Of a stretch of DNA of 64,000 bases, positions 32,016 to 40,673 are shown piece after piece (positions within the stretch are counted from its first letter, which is position 1; each line of letters opens with the position of its first letter). Source of the DNA: Candidatus Villigracilis affinis (GTDB taxonomy: Bacteria; Chloroflexota; Anaerolineae; Anaerolineales; Villigracilaceae); contig JADKEA010000019.1 of assembly GCA_016718275.1 (NCBI GenBank), positions 1-64,000 of the forward strand. Direction: 5' to 3'. The notes beneath the pieces were generated by a model. That model was not told where the DNA came from, did not search any database, and saw only the letters and a program-made list of their open reading frames with translations. A program made the translations under genes and the position numbers.

Positions 32016-33128
32016 ATGTTTACAAAGAACGATATTCCAAACACACCCGCCCACAACACCCCGCCGCCTCTGATCGAGGTTTCAGGCACACATCGCGAAA
32101 TGGGCCGCCAGATCGGCGAGGCCGCCCGCGAACAGGTCCAGCATAGCGTTGCCAATGCACGCGTTTTGATCGATGCCGCTTATGATAATCTTGAGCTTAC
32201 CTGGCAGGGCGCGCAGATCCAGTCTCGCAAATATCTGCCTTTTGCCGAAGAACGTTACCCTCAATATGTGGATGAAATGCGCGGCATCGCCGAGGGCGCA
32301 AACGTCGCTTTCGATGACATCGTCACACTCAATGCGATGGAAGCCGTCACAATGGATGCGCTTCATCTCACCCGCTGTACCAGCATGGCGGTCAACGACA
32401 ACCGTACGGCGGATGGTCACGTGCTCGCTGCTCACAATGAGGATTGGATTCCCGAAGACGAGAACGACGTATTCGTCATTTCAGCCAGGCCTGATAAGGA
32501 ACCCCCGTTTCTCGCCATGACCTACGGCGGGCTGCTGCCCAATGTGGGATTCAACGCCTTTGGCATTGCCCAACTTATCGATTCCGTTTATCCGAGTGAC
32601 TCGCGTATCGGTATTCCGCGACTTGTTGTGGCTCGCGCCGTTTTATCGTCTCACCGTATTTCAGGCGCCATTGGCCGTACGCTTGTTCAACATCGCGCGG
32701 CGGGGTATAACCACCTGCTCGTCCACGAAAGCGGAGAAATGTATTCCATCGAGGTCTCTGCGCGCAAGTTCGAGATCCTGTATGCGCATGACGGTTACAT
32801 GGTCCACACCAATCATTATCTCGATCCACAAATGAAACTGGTGGAAAAAGACCCTGAAGAATTGCTTTCTTCACGCGTGCGTTATTTCCGTGCTTCGCGC
32901 CTGTTGAAGCAGAACAGCCAGCACTCGATCAAGTCTTTGCAGTCCATTCAAAAAGACCATGTCAATATCCCGAACTCGATCTGCAATCACAACATCGCGG
33001 GCCTTGACCCGCTTGACCGCGAAAAGACCATCTCCGCTCTCGTCATTGATCTGACTGCGCGTGAGATGCACATCACCTGGGGGAATCCCTGCCAGAATGC
33101 GTATCACACCTATCATTTGAATGCGTAG
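32016..33128 (+). CDS. C45-family autoproteolytic acyltransferase/hydrolase (isopenicillin N acyltransferase-like)
   Basis: A 370-residue Ntn-hydrolase. The N-terminal prodomain includes GTHREMGRQIGEAARE. Self-cleavage is expected before the Cys in TRCTSMAVND (near residue 125), which becomes the nucleophile, followed by AAHNEDW typical of penicillin-V-acylase/AAT-like proteins. In bacteria these cleave or transfer acyl groups on amides or peptides; the natural substrate is not known. ATG 32016 is chosen since GGAGG at 32006-32010 lies between it and the in-frame ATG at 32004. Confidence 0.85.
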   Translation: MFTKNDIPNTPAHNTPPPLIEVSGTHREMGRQIGEAAREQVQHSVANARVLIDAAYDNLELTWQGAQIQSRKYLPFAEERYPQYVDEMRGIAEGANVAFDDIVTLNAMEAVTMDALHLTRCTSMAVNDNRTADGHVLAAHNEDWIPEDENDVFVISARPDKEPPFLAMTYGGLLPNVGFNAFGIAQLIDSVYPSDSRIGIPRLVVARAVLSSHRISGAIGRTLVQHRAAGYNHLLVHESGEMYSIEVSARKFEILYAHDGYMVHTNHYLDPQMKLVEKDPEELLSSRVRYFRASRLLKQNSQHSIKSLQSIQKDHVNIPNSICNHNIAGLDPLDREKTISALVIDLTAREMHITWGNPCQNAYHTYHLNA

Positions 33129-33151
33129 GTGAAAGAAAGAGAAAAGAAGAA

Positions 33152-33186
33152 AGAGTCCATGCTCTGTGCGTGGACTCTGAATTTTT
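33152..33186 (+). terminator. Rho-independent terminator after the acyltransferase gene
   Basis: AGAGTCCA (33152-33159) pairs with TGGACTCT (33171-33178), followed by GAATTTTT. Confidence 0.8.
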
Positions 33187-33240
33187 AAATGGCAATTTCA
33201 TGCCTTCGGGATTATCATAGGCACTTCTATTGGAGGCCCC

Positions 33241-34113
33241 ATGCGAGATTTGACAAATGAAATCCTTGAATTGATTCGCCGCACATCATCCAGCCTGCCG
33301 CCGGATGTGGAGAAGCGGCTGCGCGAATCCATTGAAAAAGAAGAGCCTGGCTCCGCTGCACGCGGGGCATTGGAGACCATTCTCAAGAATATTGACCTCT
33401 CCCGCGCAAATTCCACGCCGATTTGCCAGGATACAGGCACACCCATTTTTTATGTGCATTATCCGCTGGGCTGGTCCACGATCAAGCTCAAGGCGCAGAT
33501 TCGTGCCGCGATGGCCGAAGCCACCAAACGGTCCTATATGCGACCGAATGCTGTTGATGCCATCTATGACAAGAACACCGGAAACAACCTCGGCGGCGAT
33601 GACTTCCCCTATGTCCATTTTGAAGAGACGGAAAGCGACGACCTCACCATCGAGTTGATGCTCAAAGGCGGTGGATGCGAAAACGTCGGTCGTCAATATT
33701 CCCTGCCCGATAATTCCGTCGGCGCGGGGCGTGATCTGGCCGGTGTGCGTAAGGTCGTTTTGGATGCGGTGCAAAAAGCGCAGGGGCAGGGATGTGCGCC
33801 TGGTATTCTGGGCGTCGCCATTGGCGGTGACCGCGGCTCGTCGTATATCAAATCAAAGGAAGTATTGTTCAGCGAAATGGGCACGCGCAACGAAGACCCG
33901 AAATTGGCTGAGTTGGAAGAACGCCTGACCAGTGAAGCCAATCAAATGGGCATCGGCCCGATGGGCTTCGGCGGTAAGACCACGGTGCTGGACACAAAAA
34001 TTACAGGGTTGAGCCGTTTGCCTGCTTCTTATTTTGTGTCCGTTTCGTACATGTGCTGGGCCTATCGCCGCCGCAAGATGACAGTGAAGGGCGGAGAAGT
34101 TACTTACGATTAA
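33241..34113 (+). CDS. Class I fumarate hydratase, alpha (N-terminal) subunit
   Basis: A 290-residue iron-sulfur hydro-lyase subunit. Three Cys ligands for the [4Fe-4S] cluster are visible: ICQDTGTPIF near residue 60, GGGCENVGRQ near 143, and GQGCAPGILG near 185, followed by IGGDRGSSY. Paired with the following beta-subunit gene it should catalyse fumarate to L-malate (TCA cycle), though tartrate dehydratase shares this architecture. TGGAGG upstream is the ribosome-binding site. Confidence 0.9.
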   Translation: MRDLTNEILELIRRTSSSLPPDVEKRLRESIEKEEPGSAARGALETILKNIDLSRANSTPICQDTGTPIFYVHYPLGWSTIKLKAQIRAAMAEATKRSYMRPNAVDAIYDKNTGNNLGGDDFPYVHFEETESDDLTIELMLKGGGCENVGRQYSLPDNSVGAGRDLAGVRKVVLDAVQKAQGQGCAPGILGVAIGGDRGSSYIKSKEVLFSEMGTRNEDPKLAELEERLTSEANQMGIGPMGFGGKTTVLDTKITGLSRLPASYFVSVSYMCWAYRRRKMTVKGGEVTYD

Positions 34114-34150
34114 CGATTTACGATTGTGCGATTCGTAAAAGGAGAATGGG

Positions 34151-34777
34151 ATGAAACAAATAACTACTCCAATCACCGATGAGATCATCCGCGATTTAAA
34201 GGTCGGTGATGCGGTCAGCCTGTCTGGCATGATGGTGACCGGGCGCGATGCCGCCCACAAATGGATGATCGAGACCTTCATCAAAAAGACTCGTCCGCCT
34301 CAAGGTGATGACCTGCAAGTGTATGAGGAATTGAAGAAATTGCTGGCTGGCTCGGTCATTTATCACTGCGGCCCCGTGGTGACCGGGCTGGATACCAAGG
34401 AATACAAGATCATCGCGGCAGGCCCCACCACGTCCATCCGCGAAGAGCCGTATCAGGCCGATGTGATGAAGCACTTCAATGTCAAAGGTGTGATCGGCAA
34501 GGGCGGCATGGGCGCGAAAACGTTGAAGGGATGTGAGGAAACGCCTGGCGTGTATTTCCATGCCATCGGCGGCGCGGCATCCTTCCTTGCGCAGACCGTG
34601 AAAAAAGTACATGGCGTTTTCAAACTTGATTTTGGCGTGCCCGAGGCCATGTGGGTGATCGAGGTCAAGGATTTCCCGGTGGTCGTCACAATGGATTCGC
34701 ATGGCGGAAGTCAGCACTCAGTGATCGATGACTCATCCAAAAAGGTGCTCGACGATCTCCTGGCACAACCTTACTAA
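34151..34777 (+). CDS. Class I fumarate hydratase, beta (C-terminal) subunit
   Basis: A 208-residue protein matching the C-terminal domain of class I fumarases (TtdB type), with LSGMMVTGRDAAHKW near residue 25, HCGPVV near 75, AAGPTTSIREEPY near 95, and KGGMGAKT near 117. It starts 37 nt after the alpha subunit and has AAAGGAGA upstream. Split alpha/beta fumarase is common in anaerobes and archaea, versus the single-chain FumA of E. coli. Confidence 0.9.
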   Translation: MKQITTPITDEIIRDLKVGDAVSLSGMMVTGRDAAHKWMIETFIKKTRPPQGDDLQVYEELKKLLAGSVIYHCGPVVTGLDTKEYKIIAAGPTTSIREEPYQADVMKHFNVKGVIGKGGMGAKTLKGCEETPGVYFHAIGGAASFLAQTVKKVHGVFKLDFGVPEAMWVIEVKDFPVVVTMDSHGGSQHSVIDDSSKKVLDDLLAQPY

Positions 34778-34813
34778 TTGTTTCGCGCTGGCGCAGCTTC
34801 ATTAAAATAAAAG

Positions 34814-34846
34814 AACCCGCCTAAGAAATACCAGGGCGGGTTTTGT
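34814..34846. terminator. Bidirectional terminator between convergent genes
   Basis: AACCCGCC (34814-34821) pairs with GGCGGGTT (34835-34842), with T-run on the plus side (TTTTG) and AAAATAAAAG on the other, so it can serve both the fumarase operon and the minus-strand gene. Confidence 0.85.
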
Positions 34847-34848
34847 GT

Positions 34849-35211
34849 TTATATTTGTGGGTCTTGTATAAAGGACGGTAGGGGAATTATATCTGGCGAA
34901 TAAATGAAGATCGAGATGATTGCGATCAACATGCACAGCACACAGACAAAAACAAAACCACCGATAATGATTCCCGTCCATGCCATGGGATGTCCTGATT
35001 CGTTTCGCTGGCGGATCTGCCTTAATGAAACTGTCCCATAGGTCAGTGCGAGGATGCCAAGCAAAAAGCTTGATGGGAAACAAATGACCCCGGTCAACGG
35101 GATGGGAAGCCAGCCTGTGCAAAACGTCAGCAGGGTCAATACTGCAAAGACAAGGCTGAGAATGGATTTTGGATTGAGAGGGAATGTGGGAAGTTCTTCG
35201 TTTGAGTCCAT
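34849..35211 (-). CDS. DUF4190-type small membrane protein
   Basis: A 120-residue protein with hydrophobic segments at about residues 15-45, 48-65 and 80-115, and the DUF4190 hallmark HPMAWTGIIIGGF near residue 80. Family members are small membrane proteins of unknown function. ATG 35211 is chosen since the same open frame upstream runs through the tRNA-Pro gene and is not coding. It may be weakly expressed downstream of the tRNA terminator. Confidence 0.7.
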   Translation of the reverse strand: MDSNEELPTFPLNPKSILSLVFAVLTLLTFCTGWLPIPLTGVICFPSSFLLGILALTYGTVSLRQIRQRNESGHPMAWTGIIIGGFVFVCVLCMLIAIISIFIYSPDIIPLPSFIQDPQI

Positions 35212-35235
35212 TGGATAAGAAGGTAACAGTACAGT

Positions 35236-35264
35236 TAAAATAAAACCGCCCCATAAGGGCGGTT
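35236..35264 (-). terminator. Terminator of the tRNA-Pro gene
   Basis: AACCGCCC (35244-35251) and GGGCGGTT (35257-35264) form an 8-bp stem. On the minus strand it is followed by TTATTTTAACTG, just 12 nt after the tRNA 3' end. Confidence 0.8.
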
Positions 35265-35275
35265 CATCTTGTGCT

Positions 35276-35351
<76 letters not shown>

Positions 35352-35499
35352 ATTGAGCGAAGCGGATTATAGCCGTATTTGTATGATCTGGCAAATCGAA
35401 TTTTCGAATTTCCAGAAATCGCTCCCTTTTGCTCATTCGCCCGGAATCACAGGTTTGTACACCGCCTTTATGCTAAAATAAGCGCATTGGAGTTGCCTT

Positions 35500-36069
35500 A
35501 TGTCAGATATGATAGAAGTTGTAATTGATAGCATCCGCGTGCATTTAATGACGCCGCAGCGCGTTGTTGTTCTCAAGCAAACAAGCGCCGAACGTTACCT
35601 TACCATTTGGGTGGGACCCTATGAAGCCGAAGCTATTACCGTGGCCTTGCAGGAAGTTGAAATGTCCCGCCCGCTTACCCACGACCTGCTTAAAAATATT
35701 TTCACCGCCTTCAATGCGCGCATCCTGCGAATCGAGATCACCGAACTTCAAGGTGAGGTCTTCTTCGGGAACATCATCGCCGAAGTGGATGGACGGGAAA
35801 TGCGTATCGATTCGCGCCCATCCGATGCGATCGCCATTGCTGTCCGTGCACATGTTCCGATCCTTGTGCATGCAAGTGTCATGGAATCCGCAGGCAGAGC
35901 GCCCGATCAGGAAATGCCCGATACAACTCCTCTCTCACGCAAAGAAGCGCCCGCGCCTCTTTCGGATGATGCCATCAACCGCCTGTCTGTTTTCAAGGAT
36001 TTCATTGACAAACTCGATATCGATAACCCTGACAAAGATAAACCCGATTCATCCTCACCCTTGGATTGA
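35500..36069 (+). CDS. Bifunctional nuclease family (BFN/DUF151) protein
   Basis: A 189-residue protein whose first 130 residues match the BFN/DUF151 domain (MIEVVIDSIRV; LPIWVGP-like LTIWVGPYEAEAI; RPSDAIAIAVRAHVPI). Plant BBD proteins with this domain have RNase/DNase activity. The last 50 residues are an acidic, Ser/Asp-rich tail (NPDKDKPDSSSP). It lies 9 nt upstream of dnaB and is probably cotranscribed with the replication genes. Confidence 0.85.
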   Translation: MSDMIEVVIDSIRVHLMTPQRVVVLKQTSAERYLTIWVGPYEAEAITVALQEVEMSRPLTHDLLKNIFTAFNARILRIEITELQGEVFFGNIIAEVDGREMRIDSRPSDAIAIAVRAHVPILVHASVMESAGRAPDQEMPDTTPLSRKEAPAPLSDDAINRLSVFKDFIDKLDIDNPDKDKPDSSSPLD

Positions 36070-36078
36070 ACCTCCTCA

Positions 36079-37482
36079 ATGACAGAAACTCTCCCCGAAT
36101 CATTCCCCTACGGGGATGATTCATCATCCGCCGCCCCCGCCAGTTCGACACCTTCGTCAATCCCGCACAGCCGCGAAGCCGAAGAAGCCGTTGTAGGGGC
36201 GGTGCTGATTAACCCCGAAGCCTATTATGACGTGGCTCAGTTCCTGAGCCCGGATGATTTCTATATCCACCGCAACAAATTTGTGTGGGAGGCTTTCACA
36301 CGCCTGCACGAACAACGCATCCCCGTGGACCTGCTCACCCTTTCCGAGGAACTGGACCGCGTGGGCCAGCTTGCCGAGATCGGCGGTTCGGCCTATCTTA
36401 CATCGCTCATCAATCAAGTTCCATCTTCATTAAACGCGGAATCGTATGGCCGTATCGTGGAAGGACATTCCATCCGCCGCAAGATGATCACCGCTGCGAA
36501 CAAGATCGCTTCCATTGCTTACAACGAATCGTCAACGGTGGATGATGTGATGAACGAAGCGGAGAAAGCTGTCTTCAACGTCAGCGAACGCCGCCTCAAA
36601 CATGACCTGCAGCCGATCTCCGCAGTATTAAGCGATTACTACGACCGCATCGATGATCTTGCCAAACGCCCTGAGGAAATTCACGGCGTGCCGACTGGGT
36701 TCATTGACCTCGACAGAATGCTGACAGGTTTGCAGCCTTCAGATTTGCTGATCATTGCGGGTCGTCCTGGTCAGGGTAAAACGGGCTTTCTGCTTTCGAT
36801 CGCAAAGAATGCCGCGTTGACTCACAAAAAGCACGTTGCCATCTTTTCGTTGGAAATGTCCAATGAACAGGTGGTACAGCGTTTGATCGCGCAGGAGACA
36901 GGTATTGATTCACAACGCCTGCGAAACGGAAAGCTTCAGGAAAACGAGTGGCCGCTTTTCACGCACGCCATTGAAGTTTTTTCAGACACGCATATTTACC
37001 TCGACGATACACCCGCCATCACCCCCCTGCAGCTGCGGACGAAATGCCGCCGTCTGCACATGGAATATGGAATCGACCTTGTCATCATTGACTACCTCCA
37101 GCTCATGGGCGGTGACTCGCGCAACGATAACCGTGTACAGGAAGTTTCGCACATCTCGCGCAGTTTGAAAGTACTCGCGCGTGAGTTGAATGTCCCTGTG
37201 TTGACTGCGGCACAGTTGAGCCGTGCGGTGGAACAGCGTACTGACAAAAAGCCAGTGCTTTCCGATCTCCGCGAATCAGGCTCGTTGGAACAGGATGCCG
37301 ATATCGTTATGTTCATCTACCGCCCCGATCAATATGAAAAGGATAGCGAGAAGCAAAACGTGGCTGAGATCATCGTTGCCAAGCATCGCAATGGCCCTGT
37401 GGGCAGCGTGGAAATGATCTTCCGCGGCGCACTGGCAAAATTTGAGAATGCGGCCACGCGGGTGTTTAGACCGAACGAGTAA
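36079..37482 (+). CDS. dnaB: Replicative DNA helicase
   Basis: A 467-residue DnaB. The N-terminal domain (PHSREAEEAVVGAVLINPEA) is followed by a RecA-fold helicase domain with Walker A GRPGQGKT near residue 230, Walker B DLVIIDYLQLM near 337, SLEMSNEQVVQR, and the arginine-finger region QDADIVMFIYR. The length is typical. It is the hexameric 5'-3' fork helicase. The next two genes encode DnaD and DnaC-like proteins, forming a primosome/helicase-loading cluster. Confidence 0.95.
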   Translation: MTETLPESFPYGDDSSSAAPASSTPSSIPHSREAEEAVVGAVLINPEAYYDVAQFLSPDDFYIHRNKFVWEAFTRLHEQRIPVDLLTLSEELDRVGQLAEIGGSAYLTSLINQVPSSLNAESYGRIVEGHSIRRKMITAANKIASIAYNESSTVDDVMNEAEKAVFNVSERRLKHDLQPISAVLSDYYDRIDDLAKRPEEIHGVPTGFIDLDRMLTGLQPSDLLIIAGRPGQGKTGFLLSIAKNAALTHKKHVAIFSLEMSNEQVVQRLIAQETGIDSQRLRNGKLQENEWPLFTHAIEVFSDTHIYLDDTPAITPLQLRTKCRRLHMEYGIDLVIIDYLQLMGGDSRNDNRVQEVSHISRSLKVLARELNVPVLTAAQLSRAVEQRTDKKPVLSDLRESGSLEQDADIVMFIYRPDQYEKDSEKQNVAEIIVAKHRNGPVGSVEMIFRGALAKFENAATRVFRPNE

Positions 37483-37516
37483 AAGAAAGGGATGAAAGCA
37501 GCCTTCGTCCTTTTTG

Positions 37517-38188
37517 ATGAAATTCAAAATCATGTCCGCTTTTTCTGGTTTTACCTCCTCTGAAACATTTACCCAGATTCCTGATTCGTTCTTGCGATTG
37601 ATCGGCGAGATCGAAGATGCCGCGGAGTTGAAGGTGGCGCTTCATGCCATCTGGCGGATCGAGCACATCGAAGGGAATTTTCGAGCGTTGCGTGAAGAGG
37701 ATTTCGAGGCTGAGTCGCTTGGGTTGGGGATTAAGGAGATCAAGCGCGGGCTGAAGAAATGCCTGGCGCGTGGAATCCTGCTCAAGGCGGAGAATGAAGC
37801 GGATGTTCTTTATTTCCTCAATTCCCCGCGCGGACGACTCGCTGTTGATTCTTTTACGAAAGGCAAATTATCCAGGGTCGGTTCTGCAACGCGTGAGAGA
37901 TCGAATGTGTTCAAACGATATGAAGAAAACATTGGTCCGCTGACACCGTTGATCGCCGACATGTTGAAGGATGCGGAAGATGTTTATACGGCCGAGTGGA
38001 TCTCGGATGCGATTGGTTTGGCGGTTGAAAACAATAAACGAAACTGGAAATATATTGAAGCGATTTTAAAACGCTGGAAGGAAGAAGGCCGTGCCGAAAA
38101 GCAGAATAGACGAAACGATAAAAAAGATGGCCAGCAGGGCGTCAGCCGAAAGATCGAGCAGCTCCGCAAACGTTCCAATCAAAAATGA
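37517..38188 (+). CDS. dnaD: DnaD-domain replication initiation protein
   Basis: A 223-residue protein. The N-terminal winged-helix part (FTQIPDSFLRLIGEIEDAAELKVALHAIWRIE) and the C-terminal DnaD/DnaB2 domain with the YxxxIGPLTP...WISDAI...NWKYIEAILKRW pattern (YEENIGPLTPLIADML; NKRNWKYIEAILKRWKEEG) are both visible. The C terminus is Lys/Arg-rich. DnaD remodels DNA and helps load the helicase in Firmicutes. It overlaps the next gene by up to 98 nt depending on the true start there. Confidence 0.88.
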   Translation: MKFKIMSAFSGFTSSETFTQIPDSFLRLIGEIEDAAELKVALHAIWRIEHIEGNFRALREEDFEAESLGLGIKEIKRGLKKCLARGILLKAENEADVLYFLNSPRGRLAVDSFTKGKLSRVGSATRERSNVFKRYEENIGPLTPLIADMLKDAEDVYTAEWISDAIGLAVENNKRNWKYIEAILKRWKEEGRAEKQNRRNDKKDGQQGVSRKIEQLRKRSNQK

Positions 38189-39500
38189 TCTGCCTGGCGA
38201 TCTGAATTGCCCGCACTGTCACGGTGTGGGGTATTTGCGTTCGGATGTTCCTGTGGGACATGCAGAGTTCGGCAAGCTTGAAATTTGCACCTGCCGTCAT
38301 TCGAAAGTGGCGGGGAATATCCGCGATCGTTTGTTTGCGATGAGTCATCTCGATGAATTGAAGGAGTTGACCTTTGAATCATTCAAGCCGCGCGGCCGCA
38401 AAGGACTCGGCGAAATGCAGGCGCGTTCCATTGAAATGGCTTTCAATCATGCGCAGCATTACGCCAAAAGCTTAAATGGCTGGCTGCTCCTGCAGGGCGG
38501 ATACGGCAGCGGAAAGACGCACCTTGCCGCCGCCGTTGCGAATTTTGTCGTTGGCATGGGTGTGCCCACTTTATTTCTCACTGTGCCCGATCTGCTTGAT
38601 GCACTTCGGTTTGCCTATGGCTCGGAAGATACAACTTTCGAGGAACGCTTTGAACAGATCCGCTCTGCGAAATTGCTGGTGTTGGATGATTTTGGAACGC
38701 AAAATGCCACAGGCTGGGCGCAGGAAAAACTATTCCAGATCATCAATTATCGCTACATCAATAAACTTTCCACAGTGGTGACGACGAACCTTTCACTGGA
38801 TGAAATCGAACCGCGGATTCGCTCGCGTCTTTCGGACCCGGATCTGGTCAGCTCAGTGAAAATGTCGGCCCCGGATTTTCGCCGCCCGATGGAAGATACG
38901 AGCCACCCCGAACTTTCGTCGCTTGATCTGCTTTCGAGCCGAACATTCGGTTCGTTTGAAGATCGCGCCGCTGAAAAATTGACGCCCGAGGAACATAAAT
39001 CTTTACAGAAGGCGTTGAAGATCGCTCATTCCTTTTCTGAAAAACCAAAAGGCTGGCTTGTCTTCGAAGGCACGTACGGATGCGGCAAGACGCACATCGC
39101 CGCCGCCATTGCAAATTACCGCGCCGGGCTTGGTGACCCGCCATTATTCGTGATGGTTCCTGACCTGCTTGATCATCTCCGCGCGGCCTTCAGCCCCAAT
39201 TCAGGTACAAGCTATGACCGTCGCTTCGACGAAGTGCGCACGGCAGGTTTGCTCGTTTTGGATGATCTCGGTGCACAATCGGCCACACCTTGGGCGCGTG
39301 AGAAACTGCATCAACTTTTGAATTATCGCTACAATGCCGAATTGCCGACCGTTATTACGGTGGCAAAGGAAAACCTTGACCACGGGCAGATCGATGAGCG
39401 CATCATCACCCGTATGCTGGATGAGCGTCTGTGTGAATATATCGAGATCAAAGCCCCCGCCTATCAGGGGAAGGGGAAGCGCAAGATCGGCAGGAAATAG
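38091..39500 (+). CDS. Tandem DnaC-like AAA+ ATPase (helicase loader), two ATPase domains in one chain
   Basis: A 469-residue protein with a Cys cluster near residue 38 (CPHCHGVGY...ICTCRH, a probable zinc finger) and two consecutive DnaC/IstB-type AAA+ modules. The first has Walker A GGYGSGKTHLA (about residue 137) and Walker B LLVLDDFGTQN; the second has GTYGCGKTHIA (about 330) and LLVLDDLGAQS. DnaC loaders usually have one module. The start may be GTG 38091 or ATG 38127; either lies inside dnaD. A strong terminator follows. Confidence 0.85.
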   Translation: MPKSRIDETIKKMASRASAERSSSSANVPIKNDLPGDLNCPHCHGVGYLRSDVPVGHAEFGKLEICTCRHSKVAGNIRDRLFAMSHLDELKELTFESFKPRGRKGLGEMQARSIEMAFNHAQHYAKSLNGWLLLQGGYGSGKTHLAAAVANFVVGMGVPTLFLTVPDLLDALRFAYGSEDTTFEERFEQIRSAKLLVLDDFGTQNATGWAQEKLFQIINYRYINKLSTVVTTNLSLDEIEPRIRSRLSDPDLVSSVKMSAPDFRRPMEDTSHPELSSLDLLSSRTFGSFEDRAAEKLTPEEHKSLQKALKIAHSFSEKPKGWLVFEGTYGCGKTHIAAAIANYRAGLGDPPLFVMVPDLLDHLRAAFSPNSGTSYDRRFDEVRTAGLLVLDDLGAQSATPWAREKLHQLLNYRYNAELPTVITVAKENLDHGQIDERIITRMLDERLCEYIEIKAPAYQGKGKRKIGRK

Positions 39501-39527
39501 CCTTACCCGCAGAATAATAGAATTTGA

Positions 39528-39564
39528 AAAAGGACAGCCTATTTTCAGGCTGTCCTTTTATTTT
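39528..39564 (+). terminator. Rho-independent terminator after the DnaC-like gene
   Basis: AAAAGGACAGCCT (39528-39540) pairs with AGGCTGTCCTTTT (39547-39559), followed by ATTTTC. Confidence 0.9.
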
Positions 39565-39701
39565 CAATCCGATCCCGCTGTCCCATCAAAATCTTCAACA
39601 TGGTTGAAGATTCGGTTCAAGTGCCCACCTAGATTCTCACCATGGTCTCGTTTATAAATAAGGCAAATAAGACCAAAAAACACACAAAGGAAACGAAACA
39701 A

Positions 39702-40553
39702 ATGCTCCCTTCCTATTTGCTCTCCCTGCGCGAAGGCCTTGAAGCCGCCCTCATTATTGGAATTGTGCTTGGCGCACTCCAGAAGATACGCCGTACTGAC
39801 CTGGCCCCCATGCTTTGGTATGGAACACTGGCCGCTGTCGGTGTCAGCATCTTTACCGCCATTTTGCTCACCGTCTTTGGTTTGAGCCTCGAAGGCAGTG
39901 CCGAACAGATCTACGAAGGCATCACCATGTTCATCGCCGCAGGCTTGCTTACCTGGATGATCTTCTGGATGAGTCAGCAGGCACGCACCCTCAAAGCCGA
40001 ATTGGAAGCCGATGTGAACAAAGCCGCTGCGTCACGCAACGGCCGCGCCCTGTTCTGGATGGCTTTCATCGCTGTTGTGCGCGAAGGCGTGGAATTGGCT
40101 TTCTTTATCACCGCCGCATTCTTTGCGGGAAGCACTGAAAACGTAGGCGCGAACACGATCCAGACTCTGGCGGGTGTAGTGCTTGGTTTGAGTACATCTA
40201 TTTTGCTGGGCTGGTCACTTTTTGCAACCGCTGTCCGCCTCGACCTGCGCCGCTTCTTTCAAGTCACTGGTTTCATTCTCATCCTGTTCGCAGGTGGGTT
40301 GGTGGCGCATGGCATTCATGAATTCAACGAAGTCGGCTGGATTCCCAACATCATCGAACACGTTTGGGATGTGAACGCGATCGTCGACGAAAAATCCGTT
40401 TTGGGCGAGTTGCTCAAGACTCTCTTTGGTTACAATGGCAACCCATCCCTCACGGAAATGATTGGCTACTTTGTTTATCTCGCTGTTGTGGCTGTTTTCT
40501 TCCAGCGCAGCAATACCAAAAAGATTGTGACAGTGGCCCAGCCCTCGGCTTAG
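39702..40553 (+). CDS. FTR1-family high-affinity iron permease
   Basis: A 283-residue membrane protein with about seven TM helices and the two iron-permease REGxE motifs: REGLEAALIIG near residue 9 and REGVELAFF near 147. EfeU/Ftr1 proteins import oxidised iron. No EfeO/EfeB or multicopper oxidase partner is adjacent. ATG 39702 is chosen for its AAAGGAAA Shine-Dalgarno and because the upstream frame is Lys/Thr-rich and non-conserved. Confidence 0.92.
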   Translation: MLPSYLLSLREGLEAALIIGIVLGALQKIRRTDLAPMLWYGTLAAVGVSIFTAILLTVFGLSLEGSAEQIYEGITMFIAAGLLTWMIFWMSQQARTLKAELEADVNKAAASRNGRALFWMAFIAVVREGVELAFFITAAFFAGSTENVGANTIQTLAGVVLGLSTSILLGWSLFATAVRLDLRRFFQVTGFILILFAGGLVAHGIHEFNEVGWIPNIIEHVWDVNAIVDEKSVLGELLKTLFGYNGNPSLTEMIGYFVYLAVVAVFFQRSNTKKIVTVAQPSA

Positions 40554-40571
40554 TGGCAGTACAAGAAAGAG

Positions 40572-40615
40572 AAGCGGGTTTCGTGTCCATCGCGGCGCGA
40601 TATCCGCTTTTTTTG
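40572..40615 (+). terminator. Rho-independent terminator after FTR1
   Basis: AAGCGG (40572-40577) pairs with CCGCTT (40604-40609), followed by TTTTTTG, with a GC-rich inner stem (GCGGCGC region). Confidence 0.7.
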
Positions 40616-40627
40616 TTAATAAAGCTC

Positions 40628-40655
40628 TTGACAAAGACAAAAAAACAAATATACT
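40628..40655 (+). promoter_or_regulatory. Strong sigma-70 promoter of the NAD-salvage operon
   Basis: TTGACA (40628-40633), 16-bp spacer, TATACT (40650-40655). The predicted start of transcription at 40661-40664 is only a few bases before the ATG at 40665, so the mRNA is essentially leaderless. Confidence 0.75.
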
Positions 40656-40656
40656 A

Positions 40657-40673
40657 AGTGTACAATGAACACT
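40657..40673 (+). promoter_or_regulatory. Candidate operator for the NrtR-like regulator
   Basis: AGTGT-N7-ACACT inverted repeat overlapping the predicted transcription start and the start codon, within a longer imperfect CTAAGTGT...ACACTAAG context. Position and symmetry suit autorepression. Confidence 0.45.
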
